Below are positions 16,018 through 26,971 of a stretch of DNA of 64,000 nt, one piece after another. The stretch is from assembly GCF_002286785.1 (NCBI RefSeq), contig NZ_MUJY01000191.1, positions 1 to 64,000 on the forward strand, read 5' to 3'. Each line of letters opens with the position of its first letter. Within the stretch, counting starts at the first letter, position 1. The stretch is from Pseudomonas sp. PIC25. GTDB lineage: Bacteria > Pseudomonadota > Gammaproteobacteria > Pseudomonadales > Pseudomonadaceae. The notes under the pieces were generated by a model. That model ran no database searches, was not told the origin of the DNA, and saw nothing but the letters and a program-made list of their open reading frames with translations. Position numbers and translations under genes: made by a program.

Positions 16018-18873
16018 ATGGTTCGGGTTCGCAAACTGGTGCTGGCAATTGCAGCTGCTTCGGCGCTGTCCTCCGGTATGGCGCATGCGCTGGGGCTAGG
16101 GGAGGTGACCCTGCAGTCCGCGCTGAACCAGCCGTTGGTCGCGGAAATCGAGTTGTTGGAAGTTCGGGATCTGAGCGCCAATGAAGTGATTCCCAACCTG
16201 GCCTCTCCTGAGGAATTCAACAAGGCTGGTGTCGATCGCCAGTACTTCCTGACCGACCTCAAGTTCACGCCAGTGCTCAAGCCGAACGGCAAGAGCGTTA
16301 TCCGGGTGACCTCCAGTAAGCCGGTTCGCGAGCCCTACCTGAATTTCTTGGTCGAAGTGCTCTGGCCGAACGGTCGTCTTCTGCGTGAATACACATTGTT
16401 GCTTGATCCGCCGCTGTATGCGCCGTCGACGCCAGCCGTCGCTCCGCAATTGCCGGTTGCCTCTTCCGCGCCGCGTCCTGCTGCGACGCCAGCTCCGCGC
16501 CCGGTAGCGTCGGCTACACAGCCGTCTGGTGCCAGCCGTCCGGGAACTGCACCGCTGAGCGGTAATGAATACCGGACCAGCTCCAACGACACCCTTTGGG
16601 ATATTGCTCAGCGTGTTCCGGGTGGTTCCGTCCATCAGGCCATGCTGGCCATCCAAGATCTCAATCCGGATGCCTTCGTTGGCGGCAATATCAACCGCCT
16701 CAAGAGTGGCCAGGTGCTTCGCTTGCCTGACGAGCAGCAGGTTCGCAGCCGTTCGCAGAGCGAGGCGATTGCGCAGGTCGCTGCGCAAAATACTGCATGG
16801 CGTGAAGGGCGAGGTGTCGCTGCGGGAACCCGGCAGCTCGACGCTACCAAACGTGATACTGCCGGTGCTGCGCCCGCTCGGGTAGAAAGCAAGGACAGCC
16901 TGCGCTTGGTCTCGGGTGATACCGGTAAAGCAACCGCCAAGGGCGACAAAGGCACTGGGGGCGATAGTAAGGCCCTTGCCGACAAGTTGGCGGTCACCCA
17001 GGAGAGCCTGGATTCCACCCGTCGTGAGAATGAAGAGCTGAAGAGCCGGATGGAGGATCTTCAGAGTCAGCTGGAAAAACTGCAACGACTGATTCAGTTG
17101 AAGGATGACCAGCTCGCGAAAATGCAGGCCGACCTGGCTAACCAGGGTAAGGCCGGGGCGGGGGGAGGGACGGATGAGCCCAAGCCCGAGGCGGCAGCGC
17201 CTGCTTCGTCGGAGCAATCGGCTCCACCTGCGGCGGAGGAGCCGGCGACTCCGCCGGCCTCTGCGGCTCCTGACTACAACTACAGTGAGGAGCCGGCCGC
17301 CGAACCCGGCGCGGCTCCTCAGACCAACGTGCAGCAGCCGGCCAGTGAGCCGGCTGATGCCGTTAAGCCGCCGGCATCTGCTCCCGCTGCTCAGCCAGCT
17401 AAGCCGACTCCTGCCCCGGCTCCGAAACCGGTTGTGGAAGAGCCTCAGCCCACGAGCTTCATCGACGATCTTCTGGGCAATCCCATGCTGCTCGGCATCA
17501 TTGGCGGCAGCGCACTGCTGCTGCTCCTGGTCGGCTTGATGGTGTTGTCGCGGCGCAATGCCATGAAGGAGGCCGAGCTGCAGAACAGCCTTTCCCTGAA
17601 TGAAGAAAGCGATAACGCGTTCGATAATGAATCGGAGCTTCCCGAGAACAGTTTCGCGGATCTGGAAGCCGACCTTGAGCGTTCCCCGGTCTCGCAGGCG
17701 CAGCCGGAAGAGCGCGTAACAGCGCAAACCAGCGATGCGCTGGGCGAGGCTGACATTTATATCGCCTATGGTCGTTTCAATCAGGCGGCTGAGCTTCTGC
17801 AGAATGCTATCAACGACGAGCCCCATCGCAAGGACCTGCGCCTCAAGCTCATGGAGGTCTATGCGGAGCTGGGTGATCGTGAAGGTTTCGCTCGTCAGGA
17901 AAACGAACTGCGTGAGATTGGCGGGGCGGGCCAGGAAGTCGAACAGCTCAAGGCCAAGTACCCAGCAATGGTCGCTCTGGCGGGCGGCATGGCTGCTGCT
18001 GCGGCGGCGGATGATTTCGACAGCTTCGATCTGGATGATCTCGCGCTGGATGAGCCGGCACAGGGCGCGGTCCCCGCTGCTCAGGGAAATCTGGACGATG
18101 CTTTCGACCTCAGCCTGGACGATCTTGAGGCGGACCTCGAGCGTGACCTGAAGAGCTCGGCTGCGCCGGCTTCCGATGATCTCGGCCTTGATGACCTGAG
18201 CCTGGATTCCGATCTCGACTTTGGGCTCGATACTGAGCCAGCCGCATCGACCTCCAAGGAAAGCCTCGATTTCGGCCTTGATTTTGCGGATGAGTCGGCA
18301 GGTGGAGCTGCCTCGGGGCTTGGTGATGATCTGGCGGACTTCAGTCTGGATCTGGACGAGGAAAGCAAGGCGCCGGCAGTGGAAGAAGATGATTTCCTGC
18401 TTTCCCTGGACGATGAGCCTGTCGTTGCTCGCGCAGAACCGTCTGCCGAACTGCCGACACTGGATCTACCAGAGGAAAAGGTGGCGAGTGAGTTCGATCT
18501 TCCTGCCGACTTCGATCTGTCGGTAGCCGATGAGGTTCCTGCCGTCGCTAAGCCGGAGGCTGATGACTTCGCGGCTCAGCTCGATGAGGTCAACGCCGAG
18601 CTTGAAGCGTTTGCTGACAGCCTCGAGCCGCAGGCGGACGAGGAGCCGATGAAGCCGACGGCCAGCACGCGGAATGTGGCCGATCTGGATGCGGATGATG
18701 ATTTCGATTTCCTTGCCGGAACCGACGAGACAGCTACTAAGCTCGACTTGGCACGCGCCTATATCGATATGGGCGATGCCGAAGGGGCTCGTGACATTCT
18801 CGACGAAGTGATTTCGGAAGGTAGCGACACCCAGCAACAGGAAGCGCGCGAGTTGCTCGCCCGTCTCGCCTGA
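16018..18873 (+). CDS. fimV: FimV, inner-membrane LysM/TPR polar hub protein
   Basis: A 951-residue protein required in Pseudomonas for twitching motility, type IV pilus assembly and polar cAMP signalling. A signal peptide is at 1-24 (cut near AHA-LGLG), followed by the conserved FimV N-terminal domain. A LysM peptidoglycan-binding domain lies at about 182-238, a coiled coil at about 325-375 and a long Pro/Ala-rich stretch after it. One transmembrane helix is at about 488-512. The cytoplasmic part is strongly acidic, with repeated DLD/LDDL-type motifs, and ends in TPR-like helices (KLDLARAYIDMGDAEGARD). Length and architecture match FimV. AAGGGA precedes ATG 16018. truA follows after 4 bp. 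Confidence 0.95.
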   Translation: MVRVRKLVLAIAAASALSSGMAHALGLGEVTLQSALNQPLVAEIELLEVRDLSANEVIPNLASPEEFNKAGVDRQYFLTDLKFTPVLKPNGKSVIRVTSSKPVREPYLNFLVEVLWPNGRLLREYTLLLDPPLYAPSTPAVAPQLPVASSAPRPAATPAPRPVASATQPSGASRPGTAPLSGNEYRTSSNDTLWDIAQRVPGGSVHQAMLAIQDLNPDAFVGGNINRLKSGQVLRLPDEQQVRSRSQSEAIAQVAAQNTAWREGRGVAAGTRQLDATKRDTAGAAPARVESKDSLRLVSGDTGKATAKGDKGTGGDSKALADKLAVTQESLDSTRRENEELKSRMEDLQSQLEKLQRLIQLKDDQLAKMQADLANQGKAGAGGGTDEPKPEAAAPASSEQSAPPAAEEPATPPASAAPDYNYSEEPAAEPGAAPQTNVQQPASEPADAVKPPASAPAAQPAKPTPAPAPKPVVEEPQPTSFIDDLLGNPMLLGIIGGSALLLLLVGLMVLSRRNAMKEAELQNSLSLNEESDNAFDNESELPENSFADLEADLERSPVSQAQPEERVTAQTSDALGEADIYIAYGRFNQAAELLQNAINDEPHRKDLRLKLMEVYAELGDREGFARQENELREIGGAGQEVEQLKAKYPAMVALAGGMAAAAAADDFDSFDLDDLALDEPAQGAVPAAQGNLDDAFDLSLDDLEADLERDLKSSAAPASDDLGLDDLSLDSDLDFGLDTEPAASTSKESLDFGLDFADESAGGAASGLGDDLADFSLDLDEESKAPAVEEDDFLLSLDDEPVVARAEPSAELPTLDLPEEKVASEFDLPADFDLSVADEVPAVAKPEADDFAAQLDEVNAELEAFADSLEPQADEEPMKPTASTRNVADLDADDDFDFLAGTDETATKLDLARAYIDMGDAEGARDILDEVISEGSDTQQQEARELLARLA

Positions 18874-18877
18874 TTTC

Positions 18878-19735
18878 ATGACTGAAGTACTTCCCGCAGC
18901 GGCAGCCGAAATGGCTGCCGCTGGCGTTTCCAGGATCGCACTGGGCATCGAATACAAGGGGGCCCGTTACCGCGGCTGGCAGCGTCAGGAGGCTGGTGTT
19001 CCGTCCGTTCAAGAAGCTCTGGAGCGCGCGTTATCGAAAGTTGCGGCTGAGCCGGTTTCGGTCGTTTGTGCAGGCCGAACCGATGCTGGCGTGCATGCCA
19101 GTGGTCAAGTGGTGCATTTCGACACAACCGTCGAGCGCCCATTAAAAGCATGGGTCATGGGGGGAAATGCCAGTCTGCCCCCGGATATCAGTGTGACTTG
19201 GGCTCAGTCGATGCCGAGTCACTTCCATGCACGTTTCAAGGCATTCGCTCGGCGCTATCGGTATGTGATCTACAACGATCAGATCCGTCCGGCCCATATG
19301 GCGGAGGAGGTCACCTGGAATCATCGCCCGCTGGACGTGCAGCGTATGCGTGCTGCTGCCCAGTGTCTGATTGGCACGCATGACTTCACATCCTTTCGTG
19401 CGGTTCAGTGCCAGGCGAAGTCGCCGGTCAAGACGGTTCATCACCTGCATGTGCTACAGCAGGGCTGTTTCATCGTGCTGGATGTACGCGCCAATGCTTT
19501 CCTGCATCATATGGTGCGCAATATCGCAGGGGTTCTCATGACCATCGGTGCGGGAGAGCGGCCCGTCGGATGGGGGCGAGAGGTTCTTGATGCTCGTGAT
19601 CGACGGGCTGGCGGTGTAACCGCCCATCCTTATGGGCTTTATCTTGTGCAGGTGGAATATCCCGAAGAGTTCGATCTACCGGAGCGTTACATCGGGCCAC
19701 ATTTCCTCTCGGGATTGCCGCTGTTGGCGGGCTGA
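18878..19735 (+). CDS. truA: tRNA pseudouridine(38-40) synthase TruA
   Basis: A 285-residue enzyme that isomerises uridines 38-40 in the anticodon stem-loop of many tRNAs. The catalytic Asp is in CAGRTDAGVHASGQVVHF. Further family landmarks are RRYRYVIYN and FLHHMVRNIAG near the C-terminus. The start at ATG 18878, 4 bp after fimV, adds a short Ala-rich leader before the conserved RIALGIEYKG; a slightly later start cannot be excluded. It is probably cotranscribed with fimV. Confidence 0.95.
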   Translation: MTEVLPAAAAEMAAAGVSRIALGIEYKGARYRGWQRQEAGVPSVQEALERALSKVAAEPVSVVCAGRTDAGVHASGQVVHFDTTVERPLKAWVMGGNASLPPDISVTWAQSMPSHFHARFKAFARRYRYVIYNDQIRPAHMAEEVTWNHRPLDVQRMRAAAQCLIGTHDFTSFRAVQCQAKSPVKTVHHLHVLQQGCFIVLDVRANAFLHHMVRNIAGVLMTIGAGERPVGWGREVLDARDRRAGGVTAHPYGLYLVQVEYPEEFDLPERYIGPHFLSGLPLLAG

Positions 19736-19790
19736 CGCTTAAAAGGGCATTTGTTACCATCGAGCCTTTCTTTTTTGAGGTGGCAGCACG

Positions 19791-20414
19791 TTGGCAGCCG
19801 TTCGCAGCAAAATTTGTGGGATTACCCGGGTCGAAGATGCACTGGTCGCTGCCGAGGCGGGCGCCGATGCCATTGGCCTGGTTTTTTATCGGCAAAGCCC
19901 GCGCGCGGTAACGATCCAGCAGGCCCGGGCCATTATCGCTGCGCTGCCCCCTTTCGTGACGACGGTCGGTTTGTTCGTCAATGCTTCCCGGTGCGAGTTG
20001 AACGAGATTCTTGATGCTGTGCCGCTGGATCTTCTGCAATTTCATGGTGACGAGTCCCCGTCAGACTGCGAAGGCTTTCATCGGCCCTTTATCAAGGCGC
20101 TGAGAGTGAGGCCCGGCGACGATATTGCTGCTGCCGTTGCGTGTTATGGGAAGGCGTCCGGCATCCTCCTCGATACCTACGTGCCCGGAGTGCCAGGGGG
20201 GACAGGTGAAGCATTCGACTGGTCTCTTGTGCCGGCCGGTTTGTCCAGGCCGGTGATTCTGGCCGGGGGGCTGACGGCCGGGAATGTCGGCGCAGCTATC
20301 GCCCAGGTCCGTCCGTATGCCGTCGATGTCAGTGGGGGGGTTGAATCAAGCCGGGGGGTGAAGGACCCCGAGAAGATTCGTGCTTTTGTAGCGGCTGTTC
20401 GAACTTGCCGGTAG
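19791..20414 (+). CDS. trpF: phosphoribosylanthranilate isomerase TrpF
   Basis: A 207-residue TIM-barrel enzyme of tryptophan synthesis. It converts N-(5-phosphoribosyl)anthranilate to the carboxyphenylamino-deoxyribulose phosphate. The catalytic Cys is in [11 protein letters not shown] near residue 8 and the general acid Asp in LLDTYVPG. The phosphate-binding loops are GGLTAGNV and DVSGGVESS. The only sensible start is TTG 19791, with GAGGTGG at 19776-19782. A rare start codon may lower its translation. It lies between truA and accD, as in P. aeruginosa. Confidence 0.94.
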   Translation: MAAVRSKICGITRVEDALVAAEAGADAIGLVFYRQSPRAVTIQQARAIIAALPPFVTTVGLFVNASRCELNEILDAVPLDLLQFHGDESPSDCEGFHRPFIKALRVRPGDDIAAAVACYGKASGILLDTYVPGVPGGTGEAFDWSLVPAGLSRPVILAGGLTAGNVGAAIAQVRPYAVDVSGGVESSRGVKDPEKIRAFVAAVRTCR

Positions 20415-20746
20415 CGAAGCCTCTCTATTCGTTTTCGCGGCTGTTTCGAATGGTCATGGTGGCATGTGACGGCTTTGGTTTCGCGGCCGTCCACTAGCGT
20501 GATGCCATCTCGGGCCTCGATAGTCGCTGTCGATGGTTCAACGCTGTTGGGGGATCGAGTTTTTTGGTTTCGTGCCATTGCGACCGTGCAGTCGCTCAGG
20601 TGGTCGATGTTGGTGGTAGGTGTCGCTGTAGCGAGTCGTTGCAGATTTGCCGGGCCGGCCCTGACATTTGGCCACAATCATGAATTTGCTCTGGGACGCA
20701 TTCAGGAACTGCCGCGTCCGGGCGTGAAAGCTGTGGAGAAGAAAGC
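20415..20746. other. 332-bp intergenic region between trpF and accD
   Basis: No convincing gene is visible. Short open frames run across it in several directions, but none has a ribosome site plus recognisable protein sequence. An accD promoter presumably lies here; I could not single out a good -35/-10 pair. Confidence 0.5.
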
Positions 20747-21631
20747 ATGAGCAACTGGTTGGTAGACAAGCTGATCCCTTCGATCATGCGTTCCGAAGTG
20801 AAGAAAAGCTCCGTGCCGGAAGGGCTCTGGCACAAGTGCCCATCCTGCGATGCCGTGCTTTACAAGCCGGAGCTGGAAAAGACGCTCGATGTCTGCCCGA
20901 AGTGCAACCACCACATGCGCATCGATGCACGGACCCGGTTGGACATCTTTCTGGATGCCGAGGGGCGTGAGGAGCTGGGGGCGGAGCTCGAACCGGTGGA
21001 CCGTCTCAAGTTTCGCGATAGTAAGAAATACAAGGATCGACTGACTGCCGCGCAGAAGCAGACCGGCGAAAAGGATGCACTTGTGTCCATGCGCGGTACG
21101 TTGCAAGGCATGCCTGTCGTGGCGTGTGCCTTCGAGTTCAATTTCATGGGTGGCTCCATGGGGGCCATTGTTGGCGAGCGCTTCGTTCGCGCCGCCAATG
21201 TCGCTCTGGAACAGCGTTGCCCGCTAGTATGCTTCTCCGCTTCCGGCGGTGCGCGTATGCAGGAAGCACTGATCTCTCTGATGCAAATGGCCAAGACATC
21301 CGCCGTACTGGCGCGCCTGAGGGAGGAGGGAATTCCTTTCATCTCGGTGCTTACCGATCCGGTCTACGGTGGTGTGTCCGCCAGTCTGGCGATGCTGGGC
21401 GATGTGATTGTCGCCGAACCCAAGGCACTGATCGGTTTTGCCGGTCCGCGGGTTATCGAACAGACCGTGCGGGAGAAGCTGCCCGAGGGATTCCAGCGCA
21501 GTGAGTTCCTGCTGGACCACGGCGCCATCGATTTGATCATCCCTCGCGCCGAGCTTCGTCCGCGCCTGGCTGTGCTGCTTGCCCAGCTCATGGGGATGCC
21601 TAGCCCGGCCCGTCTTCCGGCAACGGCATGA
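20747..21631 (+). CDS. accD: acetyl-CoA carboxylase carboxyltransferase subunit beta AccD
   Basis: A 294-residue subunit. With AccA it transfers the carboxyl group from biotin to acetyl-CoA, making malonyl-CoA for fatty-acid synthesis. The N-terminal zinc ribbon is clear: two CxxC pairs, KCPSC at about 27 and VCPKC at about 46. The crotonase-like core contains [12 protein letters not shown], the oxyanion loop, and [16 protein letters not shown]. The ATG at 20747 follows GGAGAAG. Its stop overlaps the folC start by 4 bp, so the two are translationally coupled. Confidence 0.97.
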   Translation: MSNWLVDKLIPSIMRSEVKKSSVPEGLWHKCPSCDAVLYKPELEKTLDVCPKCNHHMRIDARTRLDIFLDAEGREELGAELEPVDRLKFRDSKKYKDRLTAAQKQTGEKDALVSMRGTLQGMPVVACAFEFNFMGGSMGAIVGERFVRAANVALEQRCPLVCFSASGGARMQEALISLMQMAKTSAVLARLREEGIPFISVLTDPVYGGVSASLAMLGDVIVAEPKALIGFAGPRVIEQTVREKLPEGFQRSEFLLDHGAIDLIIPRAELRPRLAVLLAQLMGMPSPARLPATA

Positions 21632-22905
21632 CAGCGCGTTCTCTGGCTGAATGGCTCGCTTATCTGGAGCAACTGCATCCGTCGGCCATCGATATGGGGT
21701 TGGATCGGTCGCGTGAGGTGGCTCTCCGGCTAGGACTGGGTAAGCCAGCGCCGCTGGTGATCACGGTGACCGGCACGAACGGCAAGGGTTCCACTTGTGC
21801 CTTTCTTGCGGCTTTGCTCAAGGAGCAGGGGGGCAAGGTCGGGGTTTACAGTTCGCCGCATCTGCTGCGCTACAACGAAAGAGTGCAGATCGATGGTGTG
21901 GAGGCAACGGATGCGGCGCTTTGCGAGGCTTTTGCTGCTGTCGAGGCGGCACGGGGCGAAATCAGCCTGACTTACTTCGAAATGGGGACGCTGGCGGCTT
22001 TCTGGCTGTTCCAGCGTTCCGCTCTCGATGCTGCTGTGCTTGAAGTCGGTCTCGGTGGCCGGTTGGATGCGGTCAATCTGGTCGATCCAGATTTGGCGCT
22101 GGTTACCAGCATTGGCCTGGATCATGCCGAATGGCTGGGAGATACGCGCGAGAGCGTTGCGATCGAGAAGGCAGGCATCTTCCGTGCCGGGAGGCCGGCT
22201 CTGTGTGGCGACTTCGATCCGCCGACGACGTTGCTCGAACGGGTGTCCGAGCTGGATTCGCCGTTTTTCCTGCGTGGCCGCGATTTTGATCTGGCAGTCG
22301 ATGATCGTGCCTGGCACTGGCGTGGGCTGACCAAGGAAGGCGAAGTCCTGGAACTGCACGATCTACCCTTGCTTGACTTACCGATGGAAAATGCCGCCTT
22401 GGCCTTGCAGGCCTATGCCTTGCTGGATTTGCCATGGCAGTCGGAGCGGATTGGCAAAGCGCTGCAGCGGGCTCGGGTGGTCGGACGCCTGGATCGCCGT
22501 CGGATCGATTGGGATGGCAAGCCTCTCACGCTGCTGCTCGATGTTGGGCATAATCCCCATGCCGCCGATTATCTTGCTCGGCGCCTGGCCAGTCGGCCTG
22601 TCTCGGGGGGGCGCCTAGCGGTGTTCGGCTTATTGGCCGACAAGGATCTGCCAGGTGTAATCCGGCCGTTGCTTGGTGAGATCGCAAACTGGGCAGTGGT
22701 GCCGTTGCCGACGGTACGGACCCGTCCGGCGGCGGAGCTCGAAGCTGTCTTGCTGAACCATGGCGTGAGCGTGGCGGCTTATGGCAGTGTCGAGGCCGCA
22801 TTGGAAGCTCAATGCGCACGGGCGGCAGCGGATGATGAGATCCTGGTGTTCGGGTCGTTTTACTGTGTGGCCGAGGCCCTTGACTGGTTGGCCCGGCGCG
22901 CTTAA
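21628..22905 (+). CDS. folC: folylpolyglutamate/dihydrofolate synthase FolC
   Basis: A 425-residue Mur-ligase-family enzyme. It adds L-glutamate to dihydropteroate and to folates using ATP. Landmarks are the P-loop [13 protein letters not shown] at about 48-60, the [16 protein letters not shown] segment, and the C-terminal [19 protein letters not shown]. The start overlaps accD (ATGA). The next gene, dedD, begins 12 bp downstream, so accD-folC-dedD form an operon, as in many gammaproteobacteria. Confidence 0.96.
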   Translation: MTARSLAEWLAYLEQLHPSAIDMGLDRSREVALRLGLGKPAPLVITVTGTNGKGSTCAFLAALLKEQGGKVGVYSSPHLLRYNERVQIDGVEATDAALCEAFAAVEAARGEISLTYFEMGTLAAFWLFQRSALDAAVLEVGLGGRLDAVNLVDPDLALVTSIGLDHAEWLGDTRESVAIEKAGIFRAGRPALCGDFDPPTTLLERVSELDSPFFLRGRDFDLAVDDRAWHWRGLTKEGEVLELHDLPLLDLPMENAALALQAYALLDLPWQSERIGKALQRARVVGRLDRRRIDWDGKPLTLLLDVGHNPHAADYLARRLASRPVSGGRLAVFGLLADKDLPGVIRPLLGEIANWAVVPLPTVRTRPAAELEAVLLNHGVSVAAYGSVEAALEAQCARAAADDEILVFGSFYCVAEALDWLARRA

Positions 22906-22917
22906 GAGGAAGCGGGA

Positions 22918-23547
22918 ATGGCTTTGCTGGATAAAGGGCTCAAGCAACGCATGGTGGGGGCCTTGGTGCTTATCGCGCTGGCCGTGATTTTCCTGCCGAT
23001 GCTGTTTTCTCGCGAGGATGAGTTGCGCCAAGTGGCGGTAGATGCCCCTTCCATGCCGCAGACGCCGTCGCCTCCTCGGATCGAGATGGAGCAGACGGCG
23101 GTGCCTGAGCCGCAACAATTGCCGGATGAACCGATTCCGAGCGAAATGACACCGCCCGAATCGCAGCCCGTCGCTTCGCTTCCGGGAGAAGAGGTCGCTC
23201 CCGTTACGCCTGCCGAAGCGCCGAAAGAAGAGATCGCCAAGCCGATTGCCTCGCCGACGCCCAGCGTGCCGTCAAAGGCGCCGGAAGGCCGCCTTGATGC
23301 TAATGGCCTGCCAGTCAGTTGGTCGGTCCAGTTGGCCAGTCTTTCCAATCGTGCCAGCGCCGAAAATCTGCAGAAAACGCTGCGCAGTCAGGGCTATAAC
23401 GCCTATATCCGCAGTGCCGATGGCATGAATCGGGTATTCGTAGGGCCGGTGATCGAGCGTGCGGAAGCCGATCGCCTGCGCGATCAATTGAGCCGCCAGC
23501 AGAAACTGAACGGCTTCGTCGTGCGCTTCCAGCCCGAGAAGGGGTGA
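22918..23547 (+). CDS. dedD: SPOR-domain cell-division protein DedD
   Basis: A 209-residue bitopic inner-membrane protein. A short cytoplasmic N-terminus is followed by one transmembrane helix at about 12-33. A Pro/Glu-rich periplasmic linker follows, then a C-terminal SPOR domain (about 125-205; WSVQLASLSNRASAENL opens it). SPOR domains bind denuded glycan strands at the septum, and DedD supports constriction. Position between folC and cvpA-purF supports the call. The ribosome site is GAGGAAG at 22907. Confidence 0.9.
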   Translation: MALLDKGLKQRMVGALVLIALAVIFLPMLFSREDELRQVAVDAPSMPQTPSPPRIEMEQTAVPEPQQLPDEPIPSEMTPPESQPVASLPGEEVAPVTPAEAPKEEIAKPIASPTPSVPSKAPEGRLDANGLPVSWSVQLASLSNRASAENLQKTLRSQGYNAYIRSADGMNRVFVGPVIERAEADRLRDQLSRQQKLNGFVVRFQPEKG

Positions 23548-23568
23548 GCTGCGGCTTACCCCAGTCCC

Positions 23569-23597
23569 GGCGCTCTGCTAAAATGCAGCGCCTTTTC
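23569..23597 (+). promoter_or_regulatory. hairpin and extended -10 element before cvpA
   Basis: GGCGCT (23569-23574) pairs with AGCGCC (23587-23592), which is followed by TTTT. The loop contains TGCTAAAAT, an extended -10-like sequence (TAAAAT at 23579-23584). It could be a weak terminator of accD-folC-dedD, a promoter for cvpA-purF, or both. The -35 region is poor. Confidence 0.4.
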
Positions 23598-23614
23598 CGT
23601 TCGTAGGCTGCACC

Positions 23615-24127
23615 GTGGCATTCACCTGGGTCGATTGGGCGATTATCGCCATCATCGCCGTTTCCAGTCTGATCAGTTTGAAGCGCGGCTTCGTCAAGGA
23701 AGCGCTGTCGCTGCTCACCTGGATCATCGCAGGCGTGATTGCCTGGATGTTCGGCGGTGCCTTGTCGCAGCATCTGAGCGAATTCATCGAAACACCTTCT
23801 GCGCGCGTGATTGCCGCATGTGCCATTCTCTTCGTCGCTACCCTGCTGGTGGGGGCGTTGGTCAATTTCCTGATCGGTGAGCTGATCCGGGTGACCGGTC
23901 TGTCCGGAACCGACCGTTTCCTGGGTATGGTTTTCGGGGCCGCCCGTGGTGGCTTGCTGGTCGTCGTGCTGGTCGGGTTGCTCAGCCTGGCGCCGGTACA
24001 CCAGGACCCGTGGTGGCAGCAGTCGACCCTGCTGCCGCATTTTCTGATGGTTGCGGACTGGTCCAAGAACCTCATTCTGGGCCTTTCCAGTCAATGGATC
24101 GCCGGCGGCCTCGGCTCGCAGAGCTGA
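23615..24127 (+). CDS. cvpA: CvpA family inner-membrane protein
   Basis: A 170-residue polytopic membrane protein with about four hydrophobic helices (roughly 5-22, 30-48, 65-88 and 105-125). The conserved GFVKEALSLLTWI and GTDRFLGMVFGAARG segments identify the CvpA/colicin V production family. The exact role is unknown; the family has been tied to envelope stress and to purine synthesis by its position before purF. It uses a GTG start at 23615. purF follows after 77 bp. Confidence 0.92.
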   Translation: MAFTWVDWAIIAIIAVSSLISLKRGFVKEALSLLTWIIAGVIAWMFGGALSQHLSEFIETPSARVIAACAILFVATLLVGALVNFLIGELIRVTGLSGTDRFLGMVFGAARGGLLVVVLVGLLSLAPVHQDPWWQQSTLLPHFLMVADWSKNLILGLSSQWIAGGLGSQS

Positions 24128-24204
24128 GGTCGCCGATAAAGGGCATGCAACGCTCCGGCGTCATGACCAGAATTAGCCTGAACTACTAGCAGGGGTTGCG
24201 TCAC

Positions 24205-25710
24205 ATGTGCGGCATCGTTGGTATCGTCGGTAAGTCGAACGTCAATCAGGCGCTGTATGACGCGCTTACCGTCCTTCAGCATCGCGGCCAGGACGCTGCC
24301 GGTATCGTGACCAGTCATGAGGGGCGTTTGTTCCTGCGCAAGGACAACGGCCTGGTGCGCGACGTTTTCCAGCAGCGTCACATGCAGCGCCTGATCGGTC
24401 ACATGGGCATCGGCCACGTGCGCTATCCCACCGCTGGCAGCTCCAGCTCCGCCGAGGCGCAGCCGTTCTACGTCAACTCGCCCTACGGCATCACGCTGGC
24501 GCATAACGGCAACCTGACCAATGTTGAACAGTTGTCGCGGGAGATCTACGAATCCGATCTGCGGCACGTCAACACCAACTCCGACTCCGAAGTGTTGCTC
24601 AACGTCTTCGCCCATGAGCTGGCGGTGCGGGGCAAGTTGCAGCCGACCGAGGAGGACGTATTCGCGGCGGTTTCCGGCGTCCATGAGCGCTGCCGGGGCG
24701 GCTATGCGGTGGTGGCGATGATTACCGGCTACGGTATCGTCGGCTTCCGCGATCCGAACGCCATTCGCCCGATCGTCTTCGGCCAGCGCCACACCGACGA
24801 AGGCGTGGAATACATGATCGCCTCGGAAAGCGTTTCCCTGGACGTGCTCGGCTTCAGCCTGATCCGCGATTTGGCGCCGGGCGAGGCTGTCTACATCACC
24901 GAAGACGGCAAGCTGTACACCCGTCAGTGCGCGAAGGCTCCGCAGTACGCTCCTTGCATCTTCGAGCACGTTTACCTGGCTCGCCCGGACTCCATCATGG
25001 ATGGCATTTCCGTGTACAAGGCGCGCCTGCGCATGGGCGAAAAGCTGGCCGAGAAGATCCTTCGTGAGCGTCCGGACCATGACATCGACGTGATCATCCC
25101 GATTCCGGACACCAGCCGTACGTCGGCACTGGAATTGGCCAACCGCCTGGGCGTCAAGTTCCGCGAAGGCTTCGTCAAGAACCGTTACATCGGTCGTACC
25201 TTCATCATGCCGGGGCAGGCGGCAAGGAAGAAATCCGTACGGCAAAAGCTCAATGCCATCGAGCTGGAGTTCCGCGGTAAGAATGTGATGCTGGTGGATG
25301 ATTCCATCGTGCGCGGCACCACCTGCAAGCAGATCATCCAGATGGCGCGTGAGGCCGGTGCGAAGAACGTTTACTTCTGTTCGGCGGCACCGGCGGTGCG
25401 TTACCCGAATGTCTATGGCATCGACATGCCCAGCGCCCACGAATTGATCGCCCATGGGCGCACCACCGAAGAGGTCTGCGAGCTGATCGGGGCCGACTGG
25501 CTGGTCTACCAGGATCTGGAAGATCTCAAGGAGGCTGTGCAGGAAGGCAATCCGGAAGTGAAGACATTCGATTGCGCCGTGTTCGACGGCCAATACATCA
25601 CCGGCGATGTCAACGAGGCCTATCTGAATAAGATCGAGCAGGCACGCAACGATGCGTCGAAGGCCAAGGCTCACGCGGTGAGTGCGATCATCGATCTGTA
25701 TAACAACTGA
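24205..25710 (+). CDS. purF: amidophosphoribosyltransferase PurF
   Basis: A 501-residue enzyme for the first committed step of purine synthesis, PRPP plus glutamine to phosphoribosylamine. It is made as Met-Cys-Gly..., so removal of Met exposes the N-terminal Cys nucleophile of the Ntn glutaminase domain (about 1-235). The phosphoribosyltransferase domain carries the PRPP loop [16 protein letters not shown] at about residue 360. The start is ATG 24205; an ATG nine bases earlier would bury the catalytic Cys and is rejected. metZ follows after 49 bp. Confidence 0.97.
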   Translation: MCGIVGIVGKSNVNQALYDALTVLQHRGQDAAGIVTSHEGRLFLRKDNGLVRDVFQQRHMQRLIGHMGIGHVRYPTAGSSSSAEAQPFYVNSPYGITLAHNGNLTNVEQLSREIYESDLRHVNTNSDSEVLLNVFAHELAVRGKLQPTEEDVFAAVSGVHERCRGGYAVVAMITGYGIVGFRDPNAIRPIVFGQRHTDEGVEYMIASESVSLDVLGFSLIRDLAPGEAVYITEDGKLYTRQCAKAPQYAPCIFEHVYLARPDSIMDGISVYKARLRMGEKLAEKILRERPDHDIDVIIPIPDTSRTSALELANRLGVKFREGFVKNRYIGRTFIMPGQAARKKSVRQKLNAIELEFRGKNVMLVDDSIVRGTTCKQIIQMAREAGAKNVYFCSAAPAVRYPNVYGIDMPSAHELIAHGRTTEEVCELIGADWLVYQDLEDLKEAVQEGNPEVKTFDCAVFDGQYITGDVNEAYLNKIEQARNDASKAKAHAVSAIIDLYNN

Positions 25711-25759
25711 CCGGCGGCTCCAGCGCGGCAGGTGCTGGGTCGGGCTCAAGGTGAATGAC

Positions 25760-26971
25760 ATGACGCAAGAATGGGATGCGGGACGGCTGAACAGTGATCT
25801 GGAAGGGGTGGCGTTCGATACGCTGGCGGTGCGTGCTGGCCAGCATCGTTCCCCGGAAGCAGAGCATGGCGAGCCGCTGTTCTTCACCTCCAGCTACGTA
25901 TTCCGTAGCGCTGCGGATGCCGCGGCCTGTTTCGCCGGCCAGGTTCCCGGCAACGTCTACTCGCGTTATACCAACCCCACCGTGCGCTCTTTCGAAGAGC
26001 GTATCGCGGCCCTGGAAGGTGCTGAGCAGGCAGTTGCGACGGCATCCGGCATGTCCGCCATTCTCGCCGCGGTGATGAGCCTGTGTGGCGCTGGCGATCA
26101 TATCCTTGTCTCGCGTAGCGTATTCGGCGCGACCGTCACGCTGTTCGAGAAGTATTTCAAGCGCTTCGGCGTACAGGTCGATTACGTGCCCTTGGCTGAT
26201 CTCGATGCCTGGCAGGCGGCATTCAAACCCAACACGCGCCTGCTGTTCGTCGAGTCGCCGTCCAACCCGCTGGCCGAGCTGGTGGACATCGCAGCTCTGG
26301 CTGATCTGGCCCATGCTCGCGGTGCGATGCTGGCGGTGGACAACTGCTTCTGTACGCCGGTGCTGCAACAGCCGTTGGCCCTGGGCGCAGATATCGTCAT
26401 CCATTCGGCAACCAAGTTCATCGATGGGCAGGGACGTTGCCTGGGGGGCGTGGTCGCCGGCAAAGCCGAGCAGATGAAAGAGGTGGTTGGCTTTCTGCGT
26501 ACAGCAGGGCCGACCCTCAGTCCGTTCAACGCTTGGGTTTTCCTCAAGGGCCTGGAAACCCTGCGTCTACGTATGCAGGCCCATTGCTTCAATGCCCAGG
26601 CGCTGGCCGAGTGGCTGGAAGCCCAGGCGGGTGTGGAGAGGGTCTACTATGCGGGGCTGCCGAGCCATCCGCAGCACGAGCTGGCCAAGCGTCAGCAGAA
26701 GGGCTTCGGCGCGGTGCTCGCCTTCGAGGTGAGCGGTGGCAAGGATGGCGCCTGGCGTTTCATCGATGCGACCCGGTTGGTGTCGATCACGGCGAACCTT
26801 GGTGATACCAAGACCACCATTACCCATCCCGCTACCACGACTCATGGGCGTCTCACGCCGGAAGACCGGGCTGCAGCGGGAATCAAGGACTCGCTGGTCC
26901 GTATCGCTGTGGGGCTGGAAGATGTCGCCGATCTCAAGGCCGACCTGGCGCGTGGCCTTGCCGCCTTATGA
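25760..26971 (+). CDS. metZ: O-succinylhomoserine sulfhydrylase MetZ
   Basis: A 403-residue PLP enzyme of the Cys/Met metabolism family. It forms homocysteine directly from O-succinylhomoserine and sulfide, the route used by Pseudomonas. The PLP Lys is in [12 protein letters not shown] at about residue 219. Other landmarks are [23 protein letters not shown] and ESPSNPL. The start is ATG 25760, with AAGG upstream; the frame is open back to 25682 without a ribosome site. Its stop overlaps the SDR start (ATGA). The position after purF matches P. aeruginosa. Confidence 0.94.
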   Translation: MTQEWDAGRLNSDLEGVAFDTLAVRAGQHRSPEAEHGEPLFFTSSYVFRSAADAAACFAGQVPGNVYSRYTNPTVRSFEERIAALEGAEQAVATASGMSAILAAVMSLCGAGDHILVSRSVFGATVTLFEKYFKRFGVQVDYVPLADLDAWQAAFKPNTRLLFVESPSNPLAELVDIAALADLAHARGAMLAVDNCFCTPVLQQPLALGADIVIHSATKFIDGQGRCLGGVVAGKAEQMKEVVGFLRTAGPTLSPFNAWVFLKGLETLRLRMQAHCFNAQALAEWLEAQAGVERVYYAGLPSHPQHELAKRQQKGFGAVLAFEVSGGKDGAWRFIDATRLVSITANLGDTKTTITHPATTTHGRLTPEDRAAAGIKDSLVRIAVGLEDVADLKADLARGLAAL